A DNA stretch of 64,000 nt, taken from Burkholderia vietnamiensis LMG 10929. GTDB lineage: Bacteria > Pseudomonadota > Gammaproteobacteria > Burkholderiales > Burkholderiaceae. Below the pieces are notes generated by a model. The model worked only from the letters and a program-made list of their open reading frames with translations. It made no database searches and was not told where the DNA came from. Position 1 is the first letter of the stretch. Each line of letters opens with the position of its first letter. A program made the position numbers and the translations under genes. Of the stretch, positions 48,510 to 58,129 are shown piece by piece. The stretch lies in the NCBI RefSeq assembly GCF_000959445.1, contig NZ_CP009631.1:806001-870000 (forward strand), read 5' to 3'.

Positions 48510-49151
48510 ATGTTCGGCATCACCCACTTCGGCTTTTTCGTACTCGCGGTTTTCCTGCTCAACATCACGCCTGGCCCCGACACCGCGTACATCGTCGGCC
48601 GCAGCATCGCGCAGGGCCGCGGCGCGGGGCTGATGTCGGCGCTCGGCATCTCGGCCGGCGCCTGTGTGCACACGCTCGCATGCGCCTTCGGGCTGACCGC
48701 GCTGCTCGCCGCGTCGGCCGCCGCGTTCACGGCGATCAAGCTCGCCGGCGCCGCCTACCTGATCTATCTCGGGGTGCGCATGATCGTCGCGAAGCAGGGC
48801 GGTGCACCGGCCCCTGCCGCCGCCGCGCAGGCCATCGCCGTGAAGCCGCTGCGTCAGCTGTTCATGCAGGGTTTCTGGACCAACGTGCTGAACCCGAAGG
48901 TCGTGCTGTTCTTCGTGTCGTTCTTCCCGCAGTTCGTGTCGGCGGGCAGCCCGCACAAGGCGCTCGCGTTCCTCGCGCTGGGCTCGGTGTTCGTCGTGAT
49001 GAGCACCGTCTGGTCGTGCATCGTCGTGTGGATCGCCGGCGGTGTCACGCAACGCTTTTCCGGCAAGCCGGGCGTCAAGAAGTGGCTCGACCGCACGGTC
49101 GGCAGCGCGTTCGTCGGCCTCGGGCTGCGGCTCGCGGCCGCGCAACGCTGA
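48510..49151 (+). CDS. LysE/RhtB-family amino-acid exporter
   Basis: This 213-residue inner-membrane protein has about six spans. The LysE signature NITPGPDTAYIVGRSIAQGR and the central GFWTNVLNPKVVLFFVSFFP are both present, typical of the RhtB-type exporters of homoserine, threonine or other amino acids. The substrate cannot be told from sequence. It is a single gene with its own 110-base upstream region. Confidence 0.93.
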   Translation: MFGITHFGFFVLAVFLLNITPGPDTAYIVGRSIAQGRGAGLMSALGISAGACVHTLACAFGLTALLAASAAAFTAIKLAGAAYLIYLGVRMIVAKQGGAPAPAAAAQAIAVKPLRQLFMQGFWTNVLNPKVVLFFVSFFPQFVSAGSPHKALAFLALGSVFVVMSTVWSCIVVWIAGGVTQRFSGKPGVKKWLDRTVGSAFVGLGLRLAAAQR

Positions 49152-49249
49152 GATTGAATTTTTCCGGCGCGACCTTATCTAACAAATCGCTTACAATTTT
49201 TCGCCGCCCGTGACGGTGCGGCGGGTCCCCTGACGGATAAGGAGTGGGT

Positions 49250-50107
49250 ATGTTCAATTGGGTCAAAACGGCGATGCTGATGGCCGCGATCACGGCCCTG
49301 TTCATCGTGATCGGCGGGATGATCGGCGGCTCGCGTGGCATGACGATCGCGCTGCTGTTCGCGCTCGGCATGAATTTCTTCTCGTACTGGTTCTCCGACA
49401 AGATGGTGCTGCGCATGTACAACGCGCAGGAAGTCGACGAGGCCACGGCGCCGCAGTTCTACCGGATGGTCCGCGAGCTCGCCACGCGCGCCAACCTGCC
49501 GATGCCGCGCGTCTACCTGATCAACGAGGATGCGCCGAACGCGTTCGCCACGGGCCGCAACCCCGAGCACGCGGCGGTCGCCGCGACGACGGGCATCCTG
49601 CGCGTGCTGTCCGAGCGCGAAATGCGCGGCGTGATGGCGCACGAGCTCGCGCACGTGAAGCACCGCGACATCCTGATCTCGACGATCACCGCGACGATGG
49701 CCGGCGCGATCTCGGCGCTGGCCAACTTCGCGATGTTCTTCGGCGGCCGTGACGAAAACGGCCGGCCGGCCAATCCGATCGCGGGGATTGCGGTTGCGCT
49801 GCTCGCGCCGATCGCCGGTGCGCTGATCCAGATGGCGATCTCACGGGCGCGCGAGTTCGAGGCCGATCGCGGCGGCGCGCAGATTTCCGGCGATCCGCAG
49901 GCGCTCGCCACCGCGCTCGACAAGATTCATCGCTATGCGGCGGGCATTCCGTTCCAGGCGGCCGAAGCGCATCCGGCCACCGCGCAGATGATGATCATGA
50001 ATCCGCTGCACGGCGGCGGCCTGCAGAACCTGTTTTCCACGCACCCGGCGACCGAGGAGCGCATCGCGCGCTTGATGGAGATGGCGCGTACCGGCCGCTT
50101 CGATTAG
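49250..50107 (+). CDS. htpX: Membrane zinc protease HtpX
   Basis: HtpX is an inner-membrane metalloprotease that degrades misfolded membrane proteins. The 285-residue protein has two N-terminal spans ([38 protein letters not shown]), the zinc site [13 protein letters not shown] (HExxH), two more spans and the second Glu ligand in [14 protein letters not shown] sits at the right distance from ATG 49250; a GTG two codons earlier is less likely. Confidence 0.96.
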
Positions 50108-50322
50108 GGCCCCCGCAAGCCCGTTATCAGCGTGAACAGGCTCTAAGCCGCCCCTCATTCATCGCCCACACCCCGCATGCCTCGCGCTGCGGGGTGTTTC
50201 ATTTGCCGCGCCCGCAAAGGGGCCGCATGGCCTCACGCTACAATGCGCGGTTTGGAATCGCGATGCCCACGCGGCGGCCCGGTTCCCGCCGCTCGCGGCG
50301 CCCGTTTGCCGATTTCGCTCCG

Positions 50323-51711
50323 ATGACACGAACCCGTTCCTCCGCCCCGTCTTCCTCCGGCCGCGCTGCGCGCCCGTCCGCGCTGCGCCTCGCGCCCGAT
50401 TCGCTGGGCTTTGCGCTCGACGCGGCCGCGCAGGCCGTCGATGCCGTGCGGCGCGGCACCGCGTTGCCGGCGGCGCTCGCCACGGTGTTCGCGCAGATGC
50501 CGGCCGATGTCCGCGCGTTCGCACGCGGCGCGACGCAGGACGTGGCCTATCGAACGATGCGCCGCCTCGGCAGCGCCGACTGGCTGATCGGCCGGCTCGT
50601 CAGCAAGGCGCCGCCCGCGCACGTGCACGCGGTGCTGGCCGGCGCGCTCGCGTTGCTGCTCGATCCCGCCGATGCGGCGGCGTATCCGGCCTTCACGGTC
50701 GTCGATCAGGCCGTGACGGTGATCGGCGCACGGCGCGAATACGCGTTCGCGAAAGGGCTGGTCAACGCGGTGCTGCGGCGCTTCGAGCGCGAGCGCGATA
50801 CGCTCGTCGCGGCGCTGCAGGACGATCCGGTCGCACGCTGGAATTACCGCCCGTGGTGGATCGACGCGGTGAAGCGCGCGTGGCCGGATGCATGGCAGGC
50901 CGTGCTCGCGGCCGGCGATCGGCAGGGGCCGCTCACGCTGCGCGTGAATGCGCGGCGCGCGAGCGTCGACGCGTATCTCGACACGCTGCGCGCGAACGGA
51001 ATCGACGCGACTGCGATCGGCCGTCATGCGGTGCGGCTCGCGTCCGCGCTGCCGGTCGATCGCATTCCGGGCTTTGGCGACGGCGTCGTGTCGGTGCAGG
51101 ATGCCGGCGCGCAGCTCGCGGCCGAATGGCTCGGCGCGCGCGACGGCATGCGCGTGCTCGACGCCTGCGCGGCGCCGGGCGGCAAGACCGGGCACATCCT
51201 CGAGCTGGCCGATGTCGACGTCGTCGCGCTCGAAAGCGATGCGGCCCGCGCCGAGCGCATCGGCGAGAATCTCGCGCGCCTGTCGCTGTCCGCGGACGTG
51301 CGCGTCGGCGATGCGGGCGCGCCGCAAGCGTGGTACGACGGCCGCCCGTTCGATCGCATTCTGGCCGACGTGCCGTGCTCGGCGTCGGGCATCGTGCGCC
51401 GTCATCCCGATATCCGCTGGTTGCGCCGCGAAGCCGACATCGCCGCGCTCGTCGCGGAGCAGCGCCGCATCCTGAGCGCGTTGTGGCCGCTCGTGAAGCC
51501 GGGCGGCGAACTGCTCTACGTAACCTGCTCGATCTTCCCCGATGAAGGCGAGCTGCAGGCGCGCTGGTTTGAAGCCGCCTGTGAAGATGCGGTACGATTG
51601 GACGCGCCCGGCCAACTGCTGCCGGGCGGCGTGCGCGGCGCGACGGCCGGCGCACTCGACCCGACCACCGATCACGACGGATTCTTCTACGCGCGGTTTC
51701 AGAAACGGTGA
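50323..51711 (+). CDS. rsmB: 16S rRNA m5C967 methyltransferase RsmB
   Basis: RsmB methylates C967 of 16S rRNA. The 462-residue protein has an N-terminal NusB-like RNA-binding domain (LDAAAQAVDAVRRGTALPAA; VDQAVTVIGARREYAFAKGLVN is too long to be one motif, its core being FAKGLVNAVLRRF). The SAM-binding motif is DACAAPGGKTGHILEL, and the two catalytic Cys are in VPCSASG and YVTCSIF. The start is uncertain: 50323 (MTRTRSS) or 50263 (MPTRRPG). The next gene overlaps its stop by 4 bases. Confidence 0.94.
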   Translation: MTRTRSSAPSSSGRAARPSALRLAPDSLGFALDAAAQAVDAVRRGTALPAALATVFAQMPADVRAFARGATQDVAYRTMRRLGSADWLIGRLVSKAPPAHVHAVLAGALALLLDPADAAAYPAFTVVDQAVTVIGARREYAFAKGLVNAVLRRFERERDTLVAALQDDPVARWNYRPWWIDAVKRAWPDAWQAVLAAGDRQGPLTLRVNARRASVDAYLDTLRANGIDATAIGRHAVRLASALPVDRIPGFGDGVVSVQDAGAQLAAEWLGARDGMRVLDACAAPGGKTGHILELADVDVVALESDAARAERIGENLARLSLSADVRVGDAGAPQAWYDGRPFDRILADVPCSASGIVRRHPDIRWLRREADIAALVAEQRRILSALWPLVKPGGELLYVTCSIFPDEGELQARWFEAACEDAVRLDAPGQLLPGGVRGATAGALDPTTDHDGFFYARFQKR

Positions 51712-52298
51712 CGATCAAACACCCTTTTCCACTTCGGCTCGCGGCCGTCCTGTTGGTGGCGCTGGCGCTGTGCCTGACCGTCGTGCGGCCGGCGCGCGCC
51801 GAGTCGATCGCCGTGCAGCGTGCGTCGCTGCAGGCTGACGGAAGCGGCTGGAGCCTCGATGCCCGCTTCGACTTCGAGCTGAATCCGAACCTCGAGGATG
51901 CGGTGAACAAAGGCATCCCGCTTTACTTCACGACCGACTTCGAACTGAGCCGCGCCCGCTGGTACTGGTTCGACGAGCAACCGGTGTCGGTGGCGCAGAC
52001 GATCCGCCTGTCGTTCCAGCCGCTCACGCGCGAGTACCGCGTGTCGACCGGCGGCCTGCAGCTCGGCTTCCCGTCGTTGAAGGACGCGCTCGCGGTCGTG
52101 CGCCACATCACGTCGTGGCACGTGATCGAGCGCAACCAGGTGCGCGCCGGCGAAACCTATACGGCCTCGGTGCGCATGCAGCTCGACACGGCGCTGATGC
52201 CGAAGCCGTTCCAGGTCGACGCGGTGAACAACCGCGACTGGACGCTCGTATCCGACTGGAAGCGCTTCAACTTCACGGTGACCGAACGTGCTAAATAA
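51708..52298 (+). CDS. DUF4390 exported protein
   Basis: The 196-residue product starts with GTG inside the rsmB stop (GTGA). It has a signal peptide or N-terminal anchor (HPFPLRLAAVLLVALALCLT, then RPARAES). The rest is beta-rich, with FDFELNPNLEDAVNKGIPLY and WHVIERNQVRAGETYTAS. DUF4390 genes are regularly found just before an NtrY-like kinase in beta-proteobacteria. It may provide periplasmic input to the kinase; that is inference. Confidence 0.9.
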   Translation: MTIKHPFPLRLAAVLLVALALCLTVVRPARAESIAVQRASLQADGSGWSLDARFDFELNPNLEDAVNKGIPLYFTTDFELSRARWYWFDEQPVSVAQTIRLSFQPLTREYRVSTGGLQLGFPSLKDALAVVRHITSWHVIERNQVRAGETYTASVRMQLDTALMPKPFQVDAVNNRDWTLVSDWKRFNFTVTERAK

Positions 52299-54702
52299 AG
52301 TGCGCCGCGCGGCCAGCGGGAAGAGCCTGCTCATTCGCGTGATCGTGTCGACCGTCGCGCTCACCGCGCTGCTGCTGCTCGTGCTGCTCGCCGCGGCGAG
52401 CGCGAACACCGAGTTCTTCGACCGCTACTACTCGTGGCTGTACGCGATGAACATCATCGTCGCGATCGTGTTCCTGCTGGTCGTGCTCGGGCTGATCGGG
52501 ATGATCGTCGTGCGGCTGAGGAAGGGCAAGTTCGGCACGCGGCTGCTCGCGAAGCTCGCGGTGTTCTTCGCGCTCGTCGGCGTGGTGCCGGGCGGCATCA
52601 TCTACATCGTGTCGTACCAGTTCGTGTCGCGCAGCATCGAGTCGTGGTTCGACGTGAACGTCGAAACCGCGCTCACCGCCGGCCTGAATCTCGGCCGCGG
52701 GATGCTCGACGCGTCGCTGTCCGATCTGCAGACGAAGGCGCGCCTGATGTCCGATCAGCTCGCGAGCGTCGATGCGAACACGAACGGCACGACGCTCACG
52801 CTGCTGCGCCTGCGCGACCAGTTCGGCGTGCAGGACGCGACGATCGTCGAGCCGAGCCGCGCCGGCTCGGGCGCGGCGCCCGACCTGCACATCGTCGCGC
52901 AGGCGTCGGGCAATTTCGCCGCGCTGATTCCCGACGACCTGCCGACGCCGCTGATGCTGAGTCAGGCGCGCGAGCACGGCGCGTACGCGGCGATCGAAGG
53001 CGAAGTCGACGGCGACCCGCGCGCGCACGGCGCGAAGGGCGCGCTGCGGCTGCGCGTCGTGCGGCCTATCCCCGACGCGTCGACGTCGCTGCTGCAACCG
53101 GCGGAGCGCTTCCTGCAGCTGACGCAGCCGGTGCCGCCGACGCTCGCGCACAACGCCGACGCGGTGCAGCGCGCCTATCGCGAATATCAGGAAAAGTCGC
53201 TGGGCCGCACCGGCCTGCGCAAGATGTACATCGGCACGCTGACGCTCGCGCTGTTCCTCGCGACCTTCATCGCGATGATGCTCGCGCTCGCGCTCGGCCA
53301 GCAGCTCGCGCGGCCGCTGTTCCTGCTCGCGCAGGGCACGAAGGAGATCACGGAAGGCGACTACACGCCGAAGCGCGAGATCAAGTCGCGCGACGAGCTC
53401 GGCTTCCTCACGCAGTCGTTCAACGCGATGACGCGCCAGCTGTCCGAGGCGCGGCTGGCGGTCGAGAAGAACCGCATCGCGCTCGAGCATTCGAAGACGT
53501 ATCTCGAAAGCATTCTCGCGAACCTGACGGCCGGCGTGTTCGTGCTCGATCGCCAGTTCCGGCTGACGACCGCGAACCGCGGCGCGGAGCGGATCTTCCG
53601 GCAGCCGTTCGGCTCGATGATCGGCACCGCGCTCGACCGGATCGGCGTCGTCGCGGAATTCGGCGCGATGGTGCGCAAGGCGTTCGCCGATCGCGAGGCG
53701 GCGTCCGACGGCGCGAGCGGCGATCGCGGCCATTGGCAGCAACAGTTCGCGGTCGTCGTGCCGGGCGAAGCCGATCCGCTCACGCTGCTCGTGCGCGGCA
53801 CTCGTCTCGTCTCGACGGTCGCGGGCGAGGCCGACGATCCTCAGACCTCCGGCTACGTGGTCGTGTTCGACGACATCTCCGACGTGATTTCCGCGCAGCG
53901 CTCGGTTGCATGGGGCGAAGTCGCGCGACGGCTCGCGCACGAGATCAAGAACCCGCTCACGCCGATCCAGCTGTCGGCCGAACGGCTGCAGATGAAGCTG
54001 TCCGACAAGCTCGAGCCGCACGATGCCGACGTGCTCAAGCGTGGCGCGACGATGATCGTCAATCAGGTGGCGGCGATGAAGCGGATGGTCGACGACTTCC
54101 GCGAATACGCGCGCACGCCGCCCGCGGTGCTCGCGAGCCTGCAGCTGAACGAGCTGGCGAGCGAGGTGCTCGGGCTGTATGGCGTCGGCGAAGGCAAGAG
54201 TGCGATCGTCGCGGAGCTGGCGCCGTCGCTGCCGGTGATCCGCGGCGACGCGACGCAATTGCGTCAGGTGATTCACAACCTGCTGCAGAACGCGCAGGAT
54301 TCGGTCGCGGAGGTCGCGCATCCGCGTGTGTTGATCGAAACCAAGACAGTAGAATATGGCGATCCCGACGCCGAGGGCAAAACGCGCGTCGCGGTACGTC
54401 TGACCGTGTCCGACAACGGGCCCGGTTTTCCGGCACGCATCCTGACCCGTGCGTTCGAGCCTTACGTGACGACGAAGGCGAAGGGCACGGGGCTCGGACT
54501 GGCCATGGTCAAGAAAATCGTGGACGAGCACGGCGCACGGATCGATCTGCGCAATCGCATGCACGGTGAGATCGTCGAGGGTGCGCAGGTGTCGATCCTG
54601 TTCCTGCAGATGGCGAGCGATGCGCCAGGCGCCGAACCCGGCGCGCAGGGCGGGACGGCACCCGCCAACACAAAAGCAAGTGTGCAGACAAAGGCAGCGT
54701 AA
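52288..54702 (+). CDS. NtrY-like sensor histidine kinase
   Basis: The 804-residue kinase starts with GTG, overlapping the DUF4390 gene by 11 bases. It has several membrane spans (SLLIRVIVSTVALTALLLLV; NIIVAIVFLLVVLGLIGMIV; LLAKLAVFFALVGVVPGGII; a last one near residue 320), then HAMP (ARPLFLLAQGTKEITEGDY) and a PAS region. The phospho-acceptor helix is RRLAHEIKNPLTPIQLSAER. The ATPase has VSDNGPGFP and GTGLGLAMVKKIVDEHG. The architecture matches NtrY. Its partner follows at once. Confidence 0.94.
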   Translation: MLNKVRRAASGKSLLIRVIVSTVALTALLLLVLLAAASANTEFFDRYYSWLYAMNIIVAIVFLLVVLGLIGMIVVRLRKGKFGTRLLAKLAVFFALVGVVPGGIIYIVSYQFVSRSIESWFDVNVETALTAGLNLGRGMLDASLSDLQTKARLMSDQLASVDANTNGTTLTLLRLRDQFGVQDATIVEPSRAGSGAAPDLHIVAQASGNFAALIPDDLPTPLMLSQAREHGAYAAIEGEVDGDPRAHGAKGALRLRVVRPIPDASTSLLQPAERFLQLTQPVPPTLAHNADAVQRAYREYQEKSLGRTGLRKMYIGTLTLALFLATFIAMMLALALGQQLARPLFLLAQGTKEITEGDYTPKREIKSRDELGFLTQSFNAMTRQLSEARLAVEKNRIALEHSKTYLESILANLTAGVFVLDRQFRLTTANRGAERIFRQPFGSMIGTALDRIGVVAEFGAMVRKAFADREAASDGASGDRGHWQQQFAVVVPGEADPLTLLVRGTRLVSTVAGEADDPQTSGYVVVFDDISDVISAQRSVAWGEVARRLAHEIKNPLTPIQLSAERLQMKLSDKLEPHDADVLKRGATMIVNQVAAMKRMVDDFREYARTPPAVLASLQLNELASEVLGLYGVGEGKSAIVAELAPSLPVIRGDATQLRQVIHNLLQNAQDSVAEVAHPRVLIETKTVEYGDPDAEGKTRVAVRLTVSDNGPGFPARILTRAFEPYVTTKAKGTGLGLAMVKKIVDEHGARIDLRNRMHGEIVEGAQVSILFLQMASDAPGAEPGAQGGTAPANTKASVQTKAA

Positions 54703-55404
54703 ATGGCAACCATCCTGGTGGTAGATGATGAAATGGGCATCCGGGAATTGCTCTCGGAGATCCTCAGCGACGAAGGACATGTCGTCGAGGCGGCGGAGAA
54801 CGCGCAGGCTGCGCGGGAATACCGGCTGAATCAGGCGCCCGATCTCGTGCTGCTCGATATCTGGATGCCCGATACCGACGGCGTCACGCTGCTCAAGGAA
54901 TGGGCGGCGCAAGGGCTGTTGACGATGCCGGTGATCATGATGTCCGGGCACGCGACGATCGACACCGCCGTGGAGGCGACGAAGATCGGCGCACTCGATT
55001 TCCTCGAGAAGCCGATCGCGTTGCAGAAGCTGCTGAAGTCGGTCGAGCACGGGCTCGCGCGCGGCGCGGCGCCGGTGTCCGTGAATGCGGCGGTGAAGGC
55101 GGGCGCTGGCCAGGCCGCGGGCCCTGCGGCGATCGCATCGGCGGCCGCGCTGCCGACGCTCGGCGACGAGATGGCGTCGGCGCTCGGTCTCGCGGGCCAG
55201 ATGGCCGCGATCCCGTTCGACATCCCGTTGCGCGAAGCGCGCGACGCGTTCGAGCGCGCGTACTTCGAATATCATCTGGCGCGCGAGAACGGCAGCATGA
55301 CGCGCGTCGCCGAGAAGACGGGCCTCGAGCGCACGCACCTGTATCGCAAGCTCAAGCAGCTCGGCGTCGAGCTCGGCAAGAAGCAGTCGGAAGGCGCGGC
55401 ATAA
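54703..55404 (+). CDS. NtrX-like response regulator lacking the AAA+ domain
   Basis: The 233-residue protein has an intact receiver (MATILVVDDEMGIREL; phospho-Asp in LVLLDIWMPDTDG; Lys in DFLEKPIAL). A low-complexity Ala/Gly linker of about 45 residues leads to a Fis-type HTH (MTRVAEKTGLERTHLYRKLK). The sigma-54-activating AAA+ domain found in NtrX is absent, so it cannot activate sigma-54 in the usual way. It starts directly after the kinase stop (TAAATG). This short form appears to be normal in related beta-proteobacteria, as far as I recall. Confidence 0.92.
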   Translation: MATILVVDDEMGIRELLSEILSDEGHVVEAAENAQAAREYRLNQAPDLVLLDIWMPDTDGVTLLKEWAAQGLLTMPVIMMSGHATIDTAVEATKIGALDFLEKPIALQKLLKSVEHGLARGAAPVSVNAAVKAGAGQAAGPAAIASAAALPTLGDEMASALGLAGQMAAIPFDIPLREARDAFERAYFEYHLARENGSMTRVAEKTGLERTHLYRKLKQLGVELGKKQSEGAA

Positions 55405-55465
55405 AAATATTTCACGAAAACCCTTGTGCAAGTATCGGGGGCTCGATATACTTTCATTCTTCGTT

Positions 55466-55541
55466 GGCCCGGTAGCTCAGTTGGTAGAGCAGCGGATTGA
55501 AAATCCGCGTGTCGATGGTTCGATTCCGTCCCAGGCCACCA
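55466..55541 (+). tRNA. tRNA-Phe (anticodon GAA)
   Basis: A full 76-base cloverleaf: acceptor GGCCCGG paired with CCAGGCC (with one mismatch-like pair), D-arm GCTCAGTTGGTAGAGC, anticodon arm GCGGATTGAAAATCCGC with GAA, T-arm with GGTTCGATTCC, and encoded CCA. Confidence 0.95.
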
Positions 55542-55551
55542 GCAGTTCCAA

Positions 55552-55582
55552 CCCCAAGAATCGGAAGATTCTTGGGGTTTTT
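55552..55582 (+). terminator. Intrinsic terminator after tRNA-Phe
   Basis: The stem ccccaagaatc/gattcttgggg is followed by ttttt. Confidence 0.9.
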
Positions 55583-55892
55583 CGTTTGTGGTGGGGTTTC
55601 GCAGGCACCGCGGCCGGCCCGGCAGTGTTCGTCGGCACGTGATAAAATCCGTGCCCGCTCAATGACTTAGCGCATCGCTAACCGATGCGCGTCCGGGCTG
55701 TCGCAACGTGCGGCCGTGGCGCGCGGCAACGCTGCCGCGCGATGGGCGGTATAAGCGCACGGCCGCGTTTGCGGCCGACCGCGCTGCCTATACTGGTCGA
55801 GCCGGCAAGGGCCGGCACGCGTCGGGCCGCCCGGCGGCAGCCGGCCCCGCGGCGCAGCGCGACGCGAGCCTACACATTCACGGAGTATCACG
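55583..55892. other. Region between tRNA-Phe and queC
   Basis: These 310 GC-rich bases hold the queC promoter. A candidate -10, tataat-like (gataaaat), is at 55641-55648, and a short palindrome-rich stretch (gcatcgctaaccgatgc) is at 55672-55688. I did not find a convincing preQ1 riboswitch. No gene. Confidence 0.35.
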
Positions 55893-56627
55893 GTGATTCG
55901 GACAGACGCTAAAGACGGCGCGCTCGTGTTGTTTTCCGGCGGCCAGGATTCGGCCACGTGCGTGGCCTGGGCCCTCGAACGCTACCAGACGGTCGAGACG
56001 CTCGGCTTCGATTACGGCCAGCGCCACCGCGTCGAGCTCGAATGCCGGGAAGGCGTGCGCGACGCACTGAAGCACCGCTTCCCCGCGTGGGCGGGCCGCC
56101 TCGGCGACGATCACATGATCGACCTGTCGGTGCTCGGCGCGATCAGCGACACCGCGATGACGCGCACGATCGAGATCGAGACCGCGGCGAACGGCCTGCC
56201 GAACACGTTCGTGCCCGGCCGCAACCTGTTGTTCATGACGATCGCGGCCGCGATTGCGTATCGCCGCGGCTTGCGCGTGCTGGTCGGCGGGATGTGCGAG
56301 ACCGATTTCTCGGGCTACCCCGACTGCCGCGACGACACGATGAAGGCGCTGCAGGTGGCGCTGAACCTCGGCATGGACACGCGCGTCGTGCTGGAGACGC
56401 CGCTGATGTGGCTCGACAAGGCGCAGACGTGGCAACTCGCCGAACAGCTCGGCGGCGCCGCGCTGGTCGAGCTGATTCGCGTCGAGACGCACACGTGCTA
56501 CGTGGGCGAGCGCGCCGAACTGCACGACTGGGGCTTCGGCTGCGGCGAATGCCCGGCCTGCAAGCTGCGCAAGCGCGGCTACGAGGCCTACCTGAAGGGC
56601 GAGCGGGTGACCGAAGCGCCGCTGTGA
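55893..56627 (+). CDS. queC: 7-cyano-7-deazaguanine synthase QueC
   Basis: QueC turns 7-carboxy-7-deazaguanine into preQ0 with ATP and ammonia, on the way to queuosine in tRNA. The 244-residue protein has the PP-loop [20 protein letters not shown]-terminal zinc site is formed by Cys residues in [11 protein letters not shown] and an earlier Cys in HTCYVGER. Start GTG at 55893. queE and queD follow on the same strand. Confidence 0.97.
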   Translation: MIRTDAKDGALVLFSGGQDSATCVAWALERYQTVETLGFDYGQRHRVELECREGVRDALKHRFPAWAGRLGDDHMIDLSVLGAISDTAMTRTIEIETAANGLPNTFVPGRNLLFMTIAAAIAYRRGLRVLVGGMCETDFSGYPDCRDDTMKALQVALNLGMDTRVVLETPLMWLDKAQTWQLAEQLGGAALVELIRVETHTCYVGERAELHDWGFGCGECPACKLRKRGYEAYLKGERVTEAPL

Positions 56628-56702
56628 GGCGGCAGCGCCGGCAGCGCTTGATGGACAACCGATTCTGATCGACAACGAGCGGCGCGAGCCGGACGAAGCA
56701 CG

Positions 56703-57335
56703 ATGACTTACGCGGTCAAGGAAATTTTCTACACGTTGCAGGGCGAGGGCGCGAACGCGGGCCGTCCGGCCGTGTTCTGCCGGTTCGCCGGCTGCAATCT
56801 GTGGTCCGGCCGCGAAGAGGATCGTGCGGACGCCGTGTGCCGCTTCTGCGATACGGATTTCGTCGGCACCGACGGCGAGAACGGCGGCAAGTTCAAGGAC
56901 GCCGCCGCGCTCGTCGCGACGATCGCCGGCCTGTGGCCGCACGGCGAAGCGCACCGCTTCGTCGTCTGCACCGGCGGCGAGCCGATGCTGCAGATCGATC
57001 AGCCGCTCGTCGACGCGCTGCACGCGGCCGGCTTCGAGATCGCGATCGAGACCAACGGCTCGCTGCCGGTGCTCGACACGATCGACTGGATCTGCGTGAG
57101 CCCGAAGGCCGACGCGCCGCTCGTCGTCACGAAGGGCAACGAGCTGAAGGTCGTGATTCCGCAGGACAACCAGCGGCTCGCCGACTACGCGAAGCTCGAT
57201 TTCGAGTACTTTCTCGTGCAGCCGATGGACGGTCCGTCGCGCGACATCAACACGAAGCTCGCGATCGACTGGTGCAAGCGGCATCCGCAGTGGCGGCTGT
57301 CGATGCAGACCCACAAATATCTGAACATTCCCTGA
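56703..57335 (+). CDS. queE: 7-carboxy-7-deazaguanine synthase QueE
   Basis: QueE is a radical-SAM enzyme that contracts the ring of 6-carboxy-tetrahydropterin. The 210-residue protein has the cluster cysteines in CRFAGCNLW and, after an insert of about 14 residues, CRFCDTDF. This spaced form of the radical-SAM motif is usual in this clade. Substrate-binding elements VVCTGGEPMLQIDQP and ETNGSLPV follow. Confidence 0.96.
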   Translation: MTYAVKEIFYTLQGEGANAGRPAVFCRFAGCNLWSGREEDRADAVCRFCDTDFVGTDGENGGKFKDAAALVATIAGLWPHGEAHRFVVCTGGEPMLQIDQPLVDALHAAGFEIAIETNGSLPVLDTIDWICVSPKADAPLVVTKGNELKVVIPQDNQRLADYAKLDFEYFLVQPMDGPSRDINTKLAIDWCKRHPQWRLSMQTHKYLNIP

Positions 57336-57353
57336 GCGACGGCTTTTGACATC

Positions 57354-57806
57354 GTGCTGATTACCCGAAAACTCGAATTCGACGCGGGCCACCGCATTCC
57401 CGATCACCGCAGCCAGTGCAGGAACCTGCACGGTCATCGCTACGTGCTCGAAGTCACGCTGCGCGGCGATCTCGTCGATACCGAGGGCGCGCCCGACCGC
57501 GGCATGGTGATGGATTTCGCCGACGTGAAGGCGCTCGCGGTCGAGCATCTTGTCGACAAGTGGGATCACGCGTTCCTCGTCTACGCGCGCGACGAGGTCG
57601 TGCGCTCGTTCCTCGAGCAGATGGCCGACCACAAGACCGTCGTGCTCGACCGGATTCCGACCGTCGAGAACCTCGCCGCGATCGCGTTCGACATCCTCGC
57701 GCACGTGTACGACGCGCACTACGGCGTGAACCTGCGCCTCGAGCGCGTGCGCCTGTACGAAACGCCGAACTGCTGGGCCGACGTCGAGCGGGAGCCGTCG
57801 CGCTGA
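57354..57806 (+). CDS. queD: 6-carboxy-5,6,7,8-tetrahydropterin synthase QueD
   Basis: QueD makes the substrate of QueE from dihydroneopterin triphosphate. The 150-residue protein has the zinc histidines in EFDAGHRI and LHGHRYVLEV, the catalytic Cys in SQCRNLHGH, and the conserved DKWDHAFL and PTVENLA. The start is GTG at 57354, 18 bases after queE. Together queC, queE and queD form the core preQ0 pathway; folE is not in the window. Confidence 0.96.
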   Translation: MLITRKLEFDAGHRIPDHRSQCRNLHGHRYVLEVTLRGDLVDTEGAPDRGMVMDFADVKALAVEHLVDKWDHAFLVYARDEVVRSFLEQMADHKTVVLDRIPTVENLAAIAFDILAHVYDAHYGVNLRLERVRLYETPNCWADVEREPSR

Positions 57807-58129
57807 CGGTGGGTCGGCGGCGCGGGTGGGTCGCTGGCTCGTTTGATTTTATTGATTGGTCGATTCGCAGGCGCGCCGAACTGCTAGCCTGCTGATTCTC
57901 TAGCTCGATGACTCGCTGACCCGCCAACGTGGTCGACCCGCTGACCCACCGCCCCCTCGCACCTCCCTCCGCACCCGCATCACCACGCTTCGCCGCACAT
58001 CCCACATTTCGCCCGACGGCGCGCTATGATCGACGCGTGGCGCCGCCTGCGCGTCCGCTCGGGCGCTGCCGTCCGGCCGTTCCCCAGTGCTGTTCCGTTC
58101 GACTGCCTGTCCGCCGGGAGGCTGTATCG
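57807..58129. other. Region between queD and the aldolase gene
   Basis: No gene in 323 bases. It contains repeated cgctgaccc[g/a]cc motifs at 57914-57924 and 57938-57948, and a near-complementary ggtgggtcggcgg at 57808-57820, which could form a long weak hairpin around an AT-rich centre (57840-57870). Confidence 0.35.

Noticed and set aside
55583..55892. Possible preQ1 riboswitch upstream of queC
   Set aside because: I could not find the compact A-rich tail and stem-loop of the known preQ1 classes; the region is simply GC-rich with short palindromes.
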